A DNA stretch of 9,978 bases from Alphaproteobacteria bacterium (GTDB lineage Bacteria > Pseudomonadota > Alphaproteobacteria > Rhizobiales > Aestuariivirgaceae), in the NCBI GenBank assembly GCA_026400595.1, contig JAPLOT010000088.1, positions 1 to 9,978 of the forward strand. The letters run 5' to 3'. Below are positions 1-8,257 of the stretch, in pieces. Every line of letters starts with the position of its first letter. Position 1 is the stretch's first letter. Both the position numbers and the translations under genes were made by a program. Below the pieces are notes generated by a model. That model saw only the letters and a list, made by a program, of their open reading frames with translations, was not told where the DNA came from and did not search any database.

Positions 1-672
1 CAATTCGCCGTCGCGATGCACGGCGATCGGCGCGCGGGCGCCGTCGCCCCCTGTATCGACCACGCGGGCGCGGATCGTCTGCTCCTTGCCGACGATGCCG
101 AAGCGCGGGCTGCGCTCGATCACGACCTTGCGGTCGCGCTCGCTGCGCGATCCGGTGAGCAGTCCGTGCAGGGGAGCGGAAAGGCCGGATGCACCGGCTT
201 CGGCGGGGGCGTCATGAACCTGGCCGTCGGTGACCATGATGGCACCGGCAAAACGCTCTGGCGGAATGTCGGACAGTGCCCGGGAGAGCGCTTCAAAGGC
301 CATGGTGCCATCGTCCGAGGCGCTGACCCCTGAGCGCACATCGACGATGCGCAGTTCGGTATTGCCAAGCCGCTGTACCGCGCTGCGCAGAGCCGCTTCG
401 GCCTCGTCGGTCTGGCCTGGCCGGTTGCCGCCCTGCTGGCTGAGCGAGCGGTCGATCACGGCAACCGCGATATCGCTCAGTGCCTCGCGCTGCTCGTTGC
501 GGATCGATGGATTGGCCAGGGCGAGGAGGAGCAGAGCCAGGGCCAGGCTGCGCAGCGGCCAGCCGCGGGCCCGCGCATAGGCCGAGACCGCCATCAGGCA
601 GAGGCCGATGGCCGCCAGAACCGCGATCGGCGGCCAGCCAAGGACAGGGGCGAATGAGACGGTCCAGCCCAT
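1..672 (-). CDS. Membrane-anchored VWA-like protein, N-terminal part (runs off left edge)
   Basis: This reading frame is open from an ATG at 672 down to base 1, so only the first 224 residues are present and the stop lies outside. The start overlaps the stop of the upstream gene as TAATG, which implies translational coupling. Two hydrophobic segments (about residues 12-32 and 40-54) are followed by a VWA-like domain. It has an intact metal-binding motif DRSLS (residues 74-78, DxSxS) and a later strand ending in VTDG (147-150), the usual third MIDAS element. Residues from about 180 resemble a beta-rich domain. In alphaproteobacteria the gene at this place in the MoxR/DUF58/DUF4159 operon usually encodes a large membrane protein of roughly 700 residues, often annotated as glutamine amidotransferase-like or simply membrane protein. 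The domain beyond the VWA region cannot be judged here. Its role is inferred only from the operon: a periplasm-facing partner of the MoxR ATPase system. Confidence 0.85.
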   Translation of the reverse strand, partial: MGWTVSFAPVLGWPPIAVLAAIGLCLMAVSAYARARGWPLRSLALALLLLALANPSIRNEQREALSDIAVAVIDRSLSQQGGNRPGQTDEAEAALRSAVQRLGNTELRIVDVRSGVSASDDGTMAFEALSRALSDIPPERFAGAIMVTDGQVHDAPAEAGASGLSAPLHGLLTGSRSERDRKVVIERSPRFGIVGKEQTIRARVVDTGGDGARAPIAVHRDGEL

Positions 673-3467
673 TACTGCCCGAGCCTTTCCAGCAATGCCG
701 GGATGTGCACCTGATCTGCCTTGTAGTTGCCGGTCAGCGCATACATCACGACGTTGACCCCGGTGCGGAAGGCGAACTCGCGCTGGCGGTCGATCCCGGG
801 GATGACGGCATAGAGCGGTTCGCCCCGGTCATCCAGGGCCCATGCGGCGGCATAGTCGTTTGAGCCGATGATGATCGAACTCACGCCGTCGATGGCGCCG
901 CTGTTGGAGCCCTGCGCATCCATCTGTTCCACCCACAGCTGGCCCTCGTTGTAGCGGCCCGGAAAATCCTGCATCAGATAGAAGGTGCGGGTCAGAACAT
1001 GGTCCTCGGGGACCGGCTCGAGCGGCGGGATGTCGAGCTTTGCCAGCATGCGGCGCAAGGCCTCCGATGCACCCGTCGAGCTGCCAGTCAGCGCGTCGAC
1101 GCCAGCGCCGTCATTGCGCAGGTCGAAGAAGATCGTGCCGCCGTTCTTCATGAAGCTGTCGATTTTCGCCAGAGCCGCATCCGACGGCACTGTCGCATCG
1201 GCCCGGACCGGCCAGTAGAGCAGCGGGAAGAAGACGATCTCGTCGGTCTCGATGTTGATGCCGACCGGGTCGCCGGGATCGACCGAGGTGCGGTCGCGCA
1301 GGATGGTGTTGAGGCCCTTCAGCCCTTCCTCGCTGATCGTGTCGATGCTGTCGTCGCCGGTGATCACATAGGCCAGCCGTGTCTGCAGCGCGGCGCGCAT
1401 GGCGAAGTCGTCGTTCTTTTCCTGGGCGAATGCAGTGCTGCTGACTGGCAGAAGCGCAATCACCAGCAGGATGCTCACTGCCGCGCGGCGCGCGCGCAGG
1501 CGATTGAGTCCGCCGCCCAGCGTCAGGGCGGCCAGGCTGTCGAGGAGGAAGAGAACCACGGCCGCAGCAAAGAGCCAGGGCGCCAGCGGCACCGCGGGCT
1601 GCGGGGCCAGCGAGCGCAGGGCAATGGCGGGCGGCAGTCCGGTGATTGGCGTCAGGCGATCACCCACGCGCATGATGTTGATGGCGCGCTCCTGCGCGCC
1701 GCGGCGGTAGTGGCCGGCCGGCGTCTCGGGCGAGGCCTTCACGCCATCGATCTGGGCCGCCGGAATCGGACGGATGTCGGGCAGGGGATCGCCGAGGTCG
1801 CCGAAACCGTTGAGGCTGCGGTAGGGTGCGAAACCCGCTGCGGCATTGGCGTCGTCGGCCGCGGCTGCTGTCCCGCCGCCCGCGGCTGGTGCCACATCGA
1901 CGATCCGCCGCAGCATCTCCACGAAGAGGCCGGTGAGCGGCAGGTTGGACCAGTCGGCATTGGCGGTCACGTGGAAGAGGACGACCGTTCCCTTGCCCTC
2001 GCGACGGGCGGTGACCAGCGGCGTGCCGTCCTCGAGGTTCGCCCAGACGCGGTCGGGGAGTTCGGCGTCGGGTTCAGCAAGGACCTGGCGGGTGATGCGC
2101 ACGGCGGGATCGATGGCAAGACCGGCAAAGGGACTGGTTTCGGGGAAGGCCTGCATGGCCTGGGGCGTCTCCCAGCTGAGTGCGCTGCCCAGAGAGCGTC
2201 CGCCCTCGCGCAGCCGCACCGGGATCAGGCTGTCCTGTGCACCGGCAAGGCGCGGCCCCGCGAAGCGCACCAGCACGCCGCCATTCTCCACCCATTTGCG
2301 AACCAGATCCTCGGTCTCCGCCGGCAAGACCCCGATATCGGCCAGTACAAGCATGGAAAGACCCTGGTCGAGCGCTGCCTTCAGGGCCTCGGGATCGGCG
2401 GGCTCGCTCATGTCGCCATAGGGTTCAAGGGCGCGGCTCACATAGTAGAGCGGCGAGAGCAGGGGTTGCGCGTTCTCGGCTGCCGCCCCAGACTGCAGTC
2501 CGATGCTCTTGCGCCGCCAGCGATCATCCATCAAATGCACCGCCGCGGCATTGCGCTGGCCTTCGATCTCGATGCGGGCGATCTCGTTGCGCAGCTCGAC
2601 CGGCAATTCCATGACGCCCTGCACCTTGCTCTGGCCGGCCGCGAAGATCAGACTGGTTTCGCTCAGCGCGCGGCCGTTGCTGGCCCGGGCGACCGCCTTG
2701 GCGCCGCGCGCTGTGCCATCGTCCGCACGCAGTGCGGTGACGCTGATGCGCCCGCCGTCGAAGCCCGGCGCCGAAAGCGCCAGCGGCAGTTGCGACGTCT
2801 CGGGCAGGATGGCTTCGACCGTGGCCGTGCCTTTGGCAAGCGTCATAAGGCCGGCCGCGAAGCTGGCGGCCGCGCCATCGTCGATCCCGTCGCTCATCCA
2901 GATGACGCGCAGGGCCGCGGCATTGCCGAACTGATTGCGCAGCCTGTCGATCAATCCGCTGCGGTCGGCATCGAGAGCCTGCGGCTGAAGTGCGGCGACC
3001 CGCGTGCGCACGTCATCTGCAACGGCGGGCTCGAGACTCGGCGGCCTCAGATGCGGCACCGTCGTGGCAAGCGACACAACGGCATCGGCGCTCTTCGCGC
3101 CATCGAGAATCTCGTTCAGAACCGCCACGCGCTTGTCCCAATCCGCCGCCGCGGCCCAGGTATCGTCAACCACCAGCAGCAGCGGTTCGCTGCGCAGCGT
3201 GTCGACGCGGCCAGGTGCGTAGAGAGGATGCGACACGCCGAAGATCACCAACGCGGCAATGGCCAGCCGCAGCAGCATCAGCCACCATGGCGTCTTGTCT
3301 GGCTGTTCCTCGCGGTTGACGAGGTCAAGCAGCAGGCGCAGCGGTGGGAAGCGCACCGTCTCCGGCTTGGGCGGCGTGAAGCGCAGCAGCCACCAGATCA
3401 CCGGAAGCAGCAGCAGCGCACCCAGCGCGAGAGGCGTGGTGAAGGTGAGGGCCTGCAGGAAACTCAT
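672..3467 (-). CDS. DUF4159 domain protein with BatA-like N-terminus (931 aa membrane protein)
   Basis: Domains in order: a BatA-type N-terminus with hydrophobic segments at about residues 10-29 and 62-80; a VWA-like domain at about 95-230; a long middle region (about 230-525) containing ThuA/glutamine-amidotransferase-like stretches such as GGVLVRF near 396-402; an Ala/Gly-rich linker near 527-545; two more hydrophobic segments (about 629-650 and 661-680); and a C-terminal DUF4159 domain (about 695-931) with FFPLLYWP (746-753) and NGGTIFFDLR (775-784). Basic residues flank the segments so that the positive-inside rule puts the two large domains in the periplasm. The VWA metal site is degenerate: DDTWA at 101-105 instead of DxSxS. 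The start ATG overlaps the stop of the DUF58 gene as ATGA, and the stop overlaps the next start as TAATG. This architecture is typical of alphaproteobacteria; the biochemical function is unknown. The operon suggests an envelope partner of a MoxR ATPase. Confidence 0.93.
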   Translation of the reverse strand: MSFLQALTFTTPLALGALLLLPVIWWLLRFTPPKPETVRFPPLRLLLDLVNREEQPDKTPWWLMLLRLAIAALVIFGVSHPLYAPGRVDTLRSEPLLLVVDDTWAAAADWDKRVAVLNEILDGAKSADAVVSLATTVPHLRPPSLEPAVADDVRTRVAALQPQALDADRSGLIDRLRNQFGNAAALRVIWMSDGIDDGAAASFAAGLMTLAKGTATVEAILPETSQLPLALSAPGFDGGRISVTALRADDGTARGAKAVARASNGRALSETSLIFAAGQSKVQGVMELPVELRNEIARIEIEGQRNAAAVHLMDDRWRRKSIGLQSGAAAENAQPLLSPLYYVSRALEPYGDMSEPADPEALKAALDQGLSMLVLADIGVLPAETEDLVRKWVENGGVLVRFAGPRLAGAQDSLIPVRLREGGRSLGSALSWETPQAMQAFPETSPFAGLAIDPAVRITRQVLAEPDAELPDRVWANLEDGTPLVTARREGKGTVVLFHVTANADWSNLPLTGLFVEMLRRIVDVAPAAGGGTAAAADDANAAAGFAPYRSLNGFGDLGDPLPDIRPIPAAQIDGVKASPETPAGHYRRGAQERAINIMRVGDRLTPITGLPPAIALRSLAPQPAVPLAPWLFAAAVVLFLLDSLAALTLGGGLNRLRARRAAVSILLVIALLPVSSTAFAQEKNDDFAMRAALQTRLAYVITGDDSIDTISEEGLKGLNTILRDRTSVDPGDPVGINIETDEIVFFPLLYWPVRADATVPSDAALAKIDSFMKNGGTIFFDLRNDGAGVDALTGSSTGASEALRRMLAKLDIPPLEPVPEDHVLTRTFYLMQDFPGRYNEGQLWVEQMDAQGSNSGAIDGVSSIIIGSNDYAAAWALDDRGEPLYAVIPGIDRQREFAFRTGVNVVMYALTGNYKADQVHIPALLERLGQ

Positions 3468-4345
3468 CTTTTCCAGGCTCCGCCGATCAGATTGTGGATC
3501 TGGAACAGCAGCCGCGCGGCGGGTTCATCGGTGCGATGGATGGTGAAGGTCCAGCCGATGCTGCGGCACAGCTGCTGCAGGGCGGCGCGATGCAGCGCCA
3601 GCTTCTCCGCATAGGCGCTGCGCAGGGTCTCAGTCTTGCTCGAGGTGAACTTCAGGGGGCCTGCCATTTCCTGGAATTCGACGCGTCCTGCATAGGGCAG
3701 GGTCTCCTCGGCCGGATCGACCACCTGCACGAGATGCCCGGATACGCCGGCCTCCGCCATGGGAGCGATCGCGGCCTGGACCGCCGATGGGGTCTCGAAG
3801 AAATCACCCAGGAAGAGGGCCGAGGAAAAGCGCGGCATGCGCTGGAACGCGGGCAATGCGGGGCCTTGATGATCGAGAAACCACTGCGCGATCTTCACCA
3901 GCGTGCCGCGTGCATGATCGGGAGCATGGGGCGCGCCGACCGCGCCCACGCGTTCATGCGCCCGCACGGCGAGGACGCCGCATGCCAGTGCGACGAGTTC
4001 GGCGCGGTCGCGTTTGCTGGTCCGGGAGAGATGCGAGCGAAAGGTCATCGACTCGGCCGGCGAAGCCCAGAGCCACAGCGTGTTCGCCGCCTCCCATTCG
4101 TTCTCGCGGATGTAGATGCGGTCCGAGCGCGCCGACTTGTGCCAGTCGATGCGCTGCGTCGAGTCGCCGAAACTATAGGGACGGTACTGCCAGAAGCTTT
4201 CGCCCGGCCCGGCACGCTTGCGGCCATGGTCGCCAAGGATGACGGTCGCCGCCAACCGCTCGGCCTCGACCAGAAGCGGCGGCAACACGCGTCCGGCGGC
4301 TTCGGCGCGGTCGGTGAGCGACAGTGCGGCGGCGGCTTGGGCCAT
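3464..4345 (-). CDS. DUF58 domain-containing protein (soluble type)
   Basis: This 293-residue protein has the DUF58 core near its N-terminus: GRKRAGPGESFWQYRPYSFG at residues 41-60, followed by D61 and RIDWHKSARSDR at 65-76. There is no membrane segment, unlike many DUF58 proteins, so it is probably cytoplasmic. A VWA-like fold follows, but where DxSxS is expected the sequence reads SPAES (95-99), so the metal site looks lost; LFLGDF (177-182) matches the later conserved strand. I chose the ATG at 4345, four bases after the MoxR stop. The frame also offers an ATG at 4402, which would add 19 Pro/Ser/Ala-rich residues and overlap the MoxR gene by 53 bases. The family's usual start, just before the conserved LSLTDRAEA, favours the shorter form. 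Neither start has a clear Shine-Dalgarno sequence. MoxR and DUF58 genes are a widespread pair; the DUF58 protein is presumed to be a MoxR partner or client adaptor. Confidence 0.93.
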   Translation of the reverse strand: MAQAAAALSLTDRAEAAGRVLPPLLVEAERLAATVILGDHGRKRAGPGESFWQYRPYSFGDSTQRIDWHKSARSDRIYIRENEWEAANTLWLWASPAESMTFRSHLSRTSKRDRAELVALACGVLAVRAHERVGAVGAPHAPDHARGTLVKIAQWFLDHQGPALPAFQRMPRFSSALFLGDFFETPSAVQAAIAPMAEAGVSGHLVQVVDPAEETLPYAGRVEFQEMAGPLKFTSSKTETLRSAYAEKLALHRAALQQLCRSIGWTFTIHRTDEPAARLLFQIHNLIGGAWKR

Positions 4346-4349
4346 GGGC

Positions 4350-5348
<999 letters not shown>

Positions 5349-5478
5349 GACGCTCACTATAGTTGTTTCACGCCAATCTTGGACGGCGGAACGGGTTTGC
5401 TGGTAATGACATCCTCGTGAATGAGAATGGCCTAAAAGAGGCGGTTCACGTTACGACTCATACAGGGTTTACGGTGCC
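5349..5478. promoter_or_regulatory. Divergent intergenic region between the two operons
   Basis: This is the only real non-coding gap in the left two thirds of the window, and it lies between genes pointing away from each other, so it must contain promoters for both. Visible elements are TTCACG at 5367-5372, CGTGAA at 5416-5421 and TTCACG at 5445-5450; the last two form an inverted pair with a 23-base spacer. A GANTC site (GACTC, 5455-5459), the target of the alphaproteobacterial CcrM methylase, lies about 20 bases upstream of the DUF1285 start. On the minus strand TATAGT sits at 5361-5356. I could not assign a convincing -35/-10 pair with normal spacing in either direction. The region is visibly more AT-rich than the genes. 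Confidence 0.5.
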
Positions 5479-6066
5479 ATGACGACCGCAGATCAAGGGG
5501 ATCCGGCCAATCCGCTGCGGGGCCTCGCGGAAGCAGCGAAGGCGGGCCGTGGACCAGCGCCGGTGCATTTGTGGAACCCGCCGTTCTGCGGCGACATCGA
5601 CATGCGGATCGCCGCCGATGGAACGTGGTTCTACCTGAACTCGCCGATCGGCCGGAAACCGCTGGTGCAGCTCTTCGCCTCGGTCTTGCGTCGCGATCCG
5701 GACGGCAAGTACTTCCTCGTCACGCCTGTGGAAAAATGCGGCATCCGCGTGGATGACGCGCCCTTCACGGCGATTCGCATGGCGGTGCAGGGCGAAGGCA
5801 AGGCCCGGATCATCCGTTTCGAGACCAATGTCGATGACGAGGTGACTGTCGATGCCGCGCATCCGCTGCGCTTCGTCGACGAACCGGGCACCGGCGGATT
5901 GAAGCCCTATGTGACCGTCCGTGCCAATCTCGAGGCGCTGGTCTCGCGGGCGCTGTTCTACGATCTGGTCGGCGCCGGCACGGTGGAGGAGGGTTGGTTC
6001 GGCGTCTGGTCCTCCGGGTGTTTCTTCCCCATGCAGCCCGCCGCCGAGATCGGCCTCGCATCGTGA
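5479..6066 (+). CDS. DUF1285 domain-containing protein
   Basis: This 195-residue soluble protein has the DUF1285 signature. Residues 28-59 include PVHLWNPPFCGDIDMRI followed by DGTWFY and SPIGR; a second conserved block is YFLVTPVEKCGIRVDDAPF (78-96); and the C-terminal GVWSSGCFFP (175-184) is also typical. Structural work on the family, as I recall it, found repeated structural motifs and suggested a role in signalling, but no reaction is established. No signal peptide or membrane segment is visible. It is the first gene of a coupled trio: its TGA stop overlaps the GTG start of the NUDIX gene (GTGA at 6063-6066). The ribosome binding site is weak, with AGGG 11 bases ahead of the ATG. The tight link to a CoA pyrophosphatase and the CCA-adding enzyme is common in alphaproteobacteria. 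Confidence 0.93.
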   Translation: MTTADQGDPANPLRGLAEAAKAGRGPAPVHLWNPPFCGDIDMRIAADGTWFYLNSPIGRKPLVQLFASVLRRDPDGKYFLVTPVEKCGIRVDDAPFTAIRMAVQGEGKARIIRFETNVDDEVTVDAAHPLRFVDEPGTGGLKPYVTVRANLEALVSRALFYDLVGAGTVEEGWFGVWSSGCFFPMQPAAEIGLAS

Positions 6067-6692
6067 GTTTCCGCTTCGACGAGGATGAGTTTCGCAACCG
6101 CGCCGGGCGCCTCTTCCCGGCACCGCCGGATGTGCCGCGCCGCAGCGACGACGACCTCAATCCGGATGCCCGCATCATTGCGCAGGGGGTTACGCCAAGG
6201 CCCGCCGCGGTGCTGGTGCCGGTGGTCGCGCGTCCGGCCGGACTGAGCCTGCTGCTCACCCAGCGCACCGATCATCTGAGCCGCCATGCGGGCCAGGTGG
6301 CTTTTCCCGGCGGCCGCATCGATGCGGGTGACGAAGGTCCGGTGGCCGCGGCGCTGCGCGAAACCGAAGAGGAAACCGGCATCGCCCGGCATTTCGTCGA
6401 GCCGCTGGGGTTCCTCGATACCTATCTCACGGGGACCTCCTACCGGGTGGTTCCGGTGGTGGGGCTGCTGCGCCCCGGCTTCACCGTGACGCCGCATGCG
6501 GGCGAAGTGGCCGAGGTCTTCGAAGTGCCGCTGGCCTTCCTGATGAACCCGGCGCATCACGAGAAGCATTCGCGCGAGTGGCAGGGCCGCCAGCGCCACT
6601 ACTATGCCATGCCCTACGAGGGCCGCTACATCTGGGGTGCAACGGCGGGGATGATCCGAAATCTCTACGCTTTGCTCTATGGTGAGTCATGA
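6063..6692 (+). CDS. NUDIX hydrolase, NudL-like CoA pyrophosphatase
   Basis: This 209-residue protein belongs to the CoA-diphosphatase branch of NUDIX hydrolases, which split coenzyme A into 3',5'-ADP and 4'-phosphopantetheine. It carries the NuCoA motif just before the NUDIX box (LLTQRTDHLSRHAGQ from residue 64, then VAFPGG to 84). The NUDIX box at 83-107 has GGRIDAGD and LRETEEETGI. The spacing between GG and RE matches E. coli NudL, including the one-residue insertion relative to the general NUDIX consensus. I chose the GTG start at 6063, which overlaps the stop of the upstream gene as GTGA. The frame stays open to an ATG at 5994, but those 23 extra residues are Arg-rich and lie inside the DUF1285 gene, so they look like shadow translation. 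The stop overlaps the next ATG (ATGA at 6689-6692). The activity is inferred from motifs; relatives with other nucleotide substrates exist. Confidence 0.93.
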   Translation: MSFRFDEDEFRNRAGRLFPAPPDVPRRSDDDLNPDARIIAQGVTPRPAAVLVPVVARPAGLSLLLTQRTDHLSRHAGQVAFPGGRIDAGDEGPVAAALRETEEETGIARHFVEPLGFLDTYLTGTSYRVVPVVGLLRPGFTVTPHAGEVAEVFEVPLAFLMNPAHHEKHSREWQGRQRHYYAMPYEGRYIWGATAGMIRNLYALLYGES

Positions 6693-7873
6693 CGACCGCG
6701 CCGCCGAGAATCCGCGCCCGATGGCTTCGCGCACCGGCGCTGACGCGCATCTTCGCCGCCATCCGCGCGGCGGGCGGCGAGGCCCGGGTGGCGGGTGGAG
6801 CCGTGCGCAACGCCATCATGGGTCTGCCGGGTACTGAGGTCGATCTCGCCACCACGCTTTCGCCCGAGGCGGTCACGAGGGCATGCGAGTCCGCTGGCCT
6901 TTCCGTCCATCCGACCGGCATCGACCATGGCACTGTCACGGTGGTCTCCGATCACACGCCATACGAGGTCACCACGCTCCGCCACGACATCGAGACGGAC
7001 GGCCGCCGCGCCCGGGTGAAGTTCACGGACGACTGGCAGGCCGACGCCCAGCGGCGCGACTTCACCATGAACGCGCTCTACTGCGACGAGGCGGGCAAAA
7101 TCTATGACTTTACAGATGGATACCGTGACTCTCTGAGAAAGAGAATCATCTTCGTCGGCACCCCGTCGCAACGCATCCGGGAAGACTATCTGCGCATCCT
7201 GCGCTTCTTCCGCTTCCACGCGCGCTTCGGTTCCGGCACGCCGGATGCGGCCGGGCTTGCCGCCTGCGTCCGCCAACGCAGGCAGTTGGCAAAGCTCTCG
7301 GCCGAACGCATCCGCCAGGAAATGTTCAAGCTGCTCGCGGCTCCCGGGGCGGTGCCGACGCTGAAGCTCATGGCAAGGCTCGGAATCCTGAGGGAACTTC
7401 TTCCGCACACGGAGGAGTGGCGCGTCATCGGCCGCCTGCCGCCCGACGCCGTTCTTCGGCTAGCTGCGCTCGCGGCCGATCCCGCCGCCATGAAGGAGCG
7501 CTGGCGCCTGTCCAATTCCGATGCCCGAAGGCTGGCCGATCTCGCGGCCCTGGTACCGCCCACGCCAGGCCTTCGTCCCCGCGAACAGCGCATCGTGCTC
7601 TATCAGATCGGTGCCGCGGCGTGGCGTGACCTGGTGCAACTGGCCTGGGCGCGCAGCCGGGCTTCACTGGACGATCCCACCTGGCGGCGGCTGCTGAAGC
7701 TGCCGGACCGCTGGCAGGCGCCAAGCCTGCCCGTGACCGGGAAGGATCTTATCGCTGCAGGGCTTGCGCCAGGCCCCGGCATGGGCGAAGCCCTGCGGCG
7801 ACTGGAAGACTGGTGGGTGGCGAGCGATTTCAAGCCCGACCGCGACGCCCTGATGGCAAGACTCACGACCTGA
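6689..7873 (+). CDS. CCA tRNA nucleotidyltransferase
   Basis: This 394-residue enzyme belongs to the polymerase beta-type nucleotidyltransferase superfamily (class II, bacterial CCA-adding/poly(A) polymerase type). It would add or repair the 3' CCA end of tRNA in the cytoplasm. The head shows GGAVRN (residues 36-41) and the metal-binding dipeptide region TEVDLATT (49-56). The neck has QRRDFTMNAL (121-130), with the RRD motif, and REDYLRILRFFRF (164-176), whose EDxxR motif selects CTP and ATP. The C-terminus ends with VASDFKPDRDALM (377-389), usual for alphaproteobacterial members. One oddity is that the first of the two catalytic aspartates (DxD) is Glu50, so the motif reads ExD. Another is a short AT-rich stretch with rare codons (7098-7148, residues 137-153). 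The gene starts inside the NUDIX stop codon (ATGA), so it is probably translated by coupling. It could in principle be a poly(A) polymerase, but the EDxxR motif and context favour CCA addition. Confidence 0.95.
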   Translation: MTTAPPRIRARWLRAPALTRIFAAIRAAGGEARVAGGAVRNAIMGLPGTEVDLATTLSPEAVTRACESAGLSVHPTGIDHGTVTVVSDHTPYEVTTLRHDIETDGRRARVKFTDDWQADAQRRDFTMNALYCDEAGKIYDFTDGYRDSLRKRIIFVGTPSQRIREDYLRILRFFRFHARFGSGTPDAAGLAACVRQRRQLAKLSAERIRQEMFKLLAAPGAVPTLKLMARLGILRELLPHTEEWRVIGRLPPDAVLRLAALAADPAAMKERWRLSNSDARRLADLAALVPPTPGLRPREQRIVLYQIGAAAWRDLVQLAWARSRASLDDPTWRRLLKLPDRWQAPSLPVTGKDLIAAGLAPGPGMGEALRRLEDWWVASDFKPDRDALMARLTT

Positions 7874-7878
7874 ACAGA

Positions 7879-7884
7879 AGAGGA
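7879..7884 (+). promoter_or_regulatory. Strong ribosome binding site of the cupin gene
   Basis: AGAGGA lies seven bases before the ATG at 7892. It is one of only two clear Shine-Dalgarno sequences in the window and sits just after the stop of the CCA-adding enzyme gene. It marks a fresh translation start, in contrast to the overlapping starts before it, and supports the chosen start of the cupin. Confidence 0.75.
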
Positions 7885-7891
7885 CACGACA

Positions 7892-8257
7892 ATGGCCGAT
7901 ATCCTGGTGATGAAGACGACCGGCAAGACCGCTCCCACGGTCGAAAAGGTCAAGCCCGATCCGAAGAAACTCATCAAGGGCAAGTACAAGACCAAGACCT
8001 GGAACCACTTCACCGGCGAGGATGACCGCCTTTATTGCGGGATCTGGGAGTCGACGCCCGGCAAGGTGCCGGTCGACTACAAGGAGTGGGAGTTCTGCCA
8101 TTTCATCGAGGGCGAGGCGGTCTTGACCAACGAACAGGGCAAGTCCTGGCGGCTGAAGGCCGGCGACGGCTTCATCATTCCGTCAGGCTTCAAGGGGACC
8201 TGGGAAACGGTCAAGAAGGTGCGGAAGCACTATGTGATCCTGATGCCGAAGTCATGA
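7892..8257 (+). CDS. Cupin domain protein (DUF861 / cupin_3 type)
   Basis: This single-domain cupin of 121 residues begins after a strong ribosome binding site. The first cupin motif lies around residues 61-74 (DYKEWEFCHFIEG), with glutamates where classical cupins have histidines. The second lies at 89-104 (KAGDGFIIPSGFKGTW). This pattern, ending in VRKHYVI, is that of the DUF861 family related to ureidoglycine aminohydrolase. The N-terminal 38 residues are rich in Lys, Thr and Pro and are probably extended or an extra strand; there is no signal peptide. Substrate and reaction are unknown, and most DUF861 proteins are unassigned. Its stop overlaps the ATG of the next gene (ATGA at 8254-8257), so it is coupled to a pteridine-reductase-like dehydrogenase. 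That coupling is the only clue to its role. Confidence 0.9.
   Translation: MADILVMKTTGKTAPTVEKVKPDPKKLIKGKYKTKTWNHFTGEDDRLYCGIWESTPGKVPVDYKEWEFCHFIEGEAVLTNEQGKSWRLKAGDGFIIPSGFKGTWETVKKVRKHYVILMPKS

Noticed and set aside
999..3614. Very long open frame (871 codons) on the plus strand opposite the DUF4159 gene
   Set aside because: It is antisense to a well-supported gene. Its translation is rich in Arg, Gly, His and Gln with no recognisable domain, and long shadow frames are expected in GC-rich DNA.
5994..6062. Upstream extension of the NUDIX gene to an ATG at 5994
   Set aside because: The extra residues are Arg-rich and lie inside the DUF1285 coding sequence. The GTG at 6063 gives the usual family N-terminus and a GTGA overlap.
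5458..6599. Minus-strand open frames across the DUF1285 and NUDIX genes
   Set aside because: They are shadows of two clearly recognised plus-strand genes and contain no family motif.
7874..7891. A terminator between the CCA-adding enzyme and cupin genes
   Set aside because: The gap is only 18 bases and has no hairpin or T run, so the two may be co-transcribed despite the fresh ribosome binding site.
8035..8253. Upstream extension of the dehydrogenase frame inside the cupin gene
   Set aside because: The Rossmann motif begins a few residues after the ATG at 8254, as in all relatives. The extension is out-of-frame cupin sequence.
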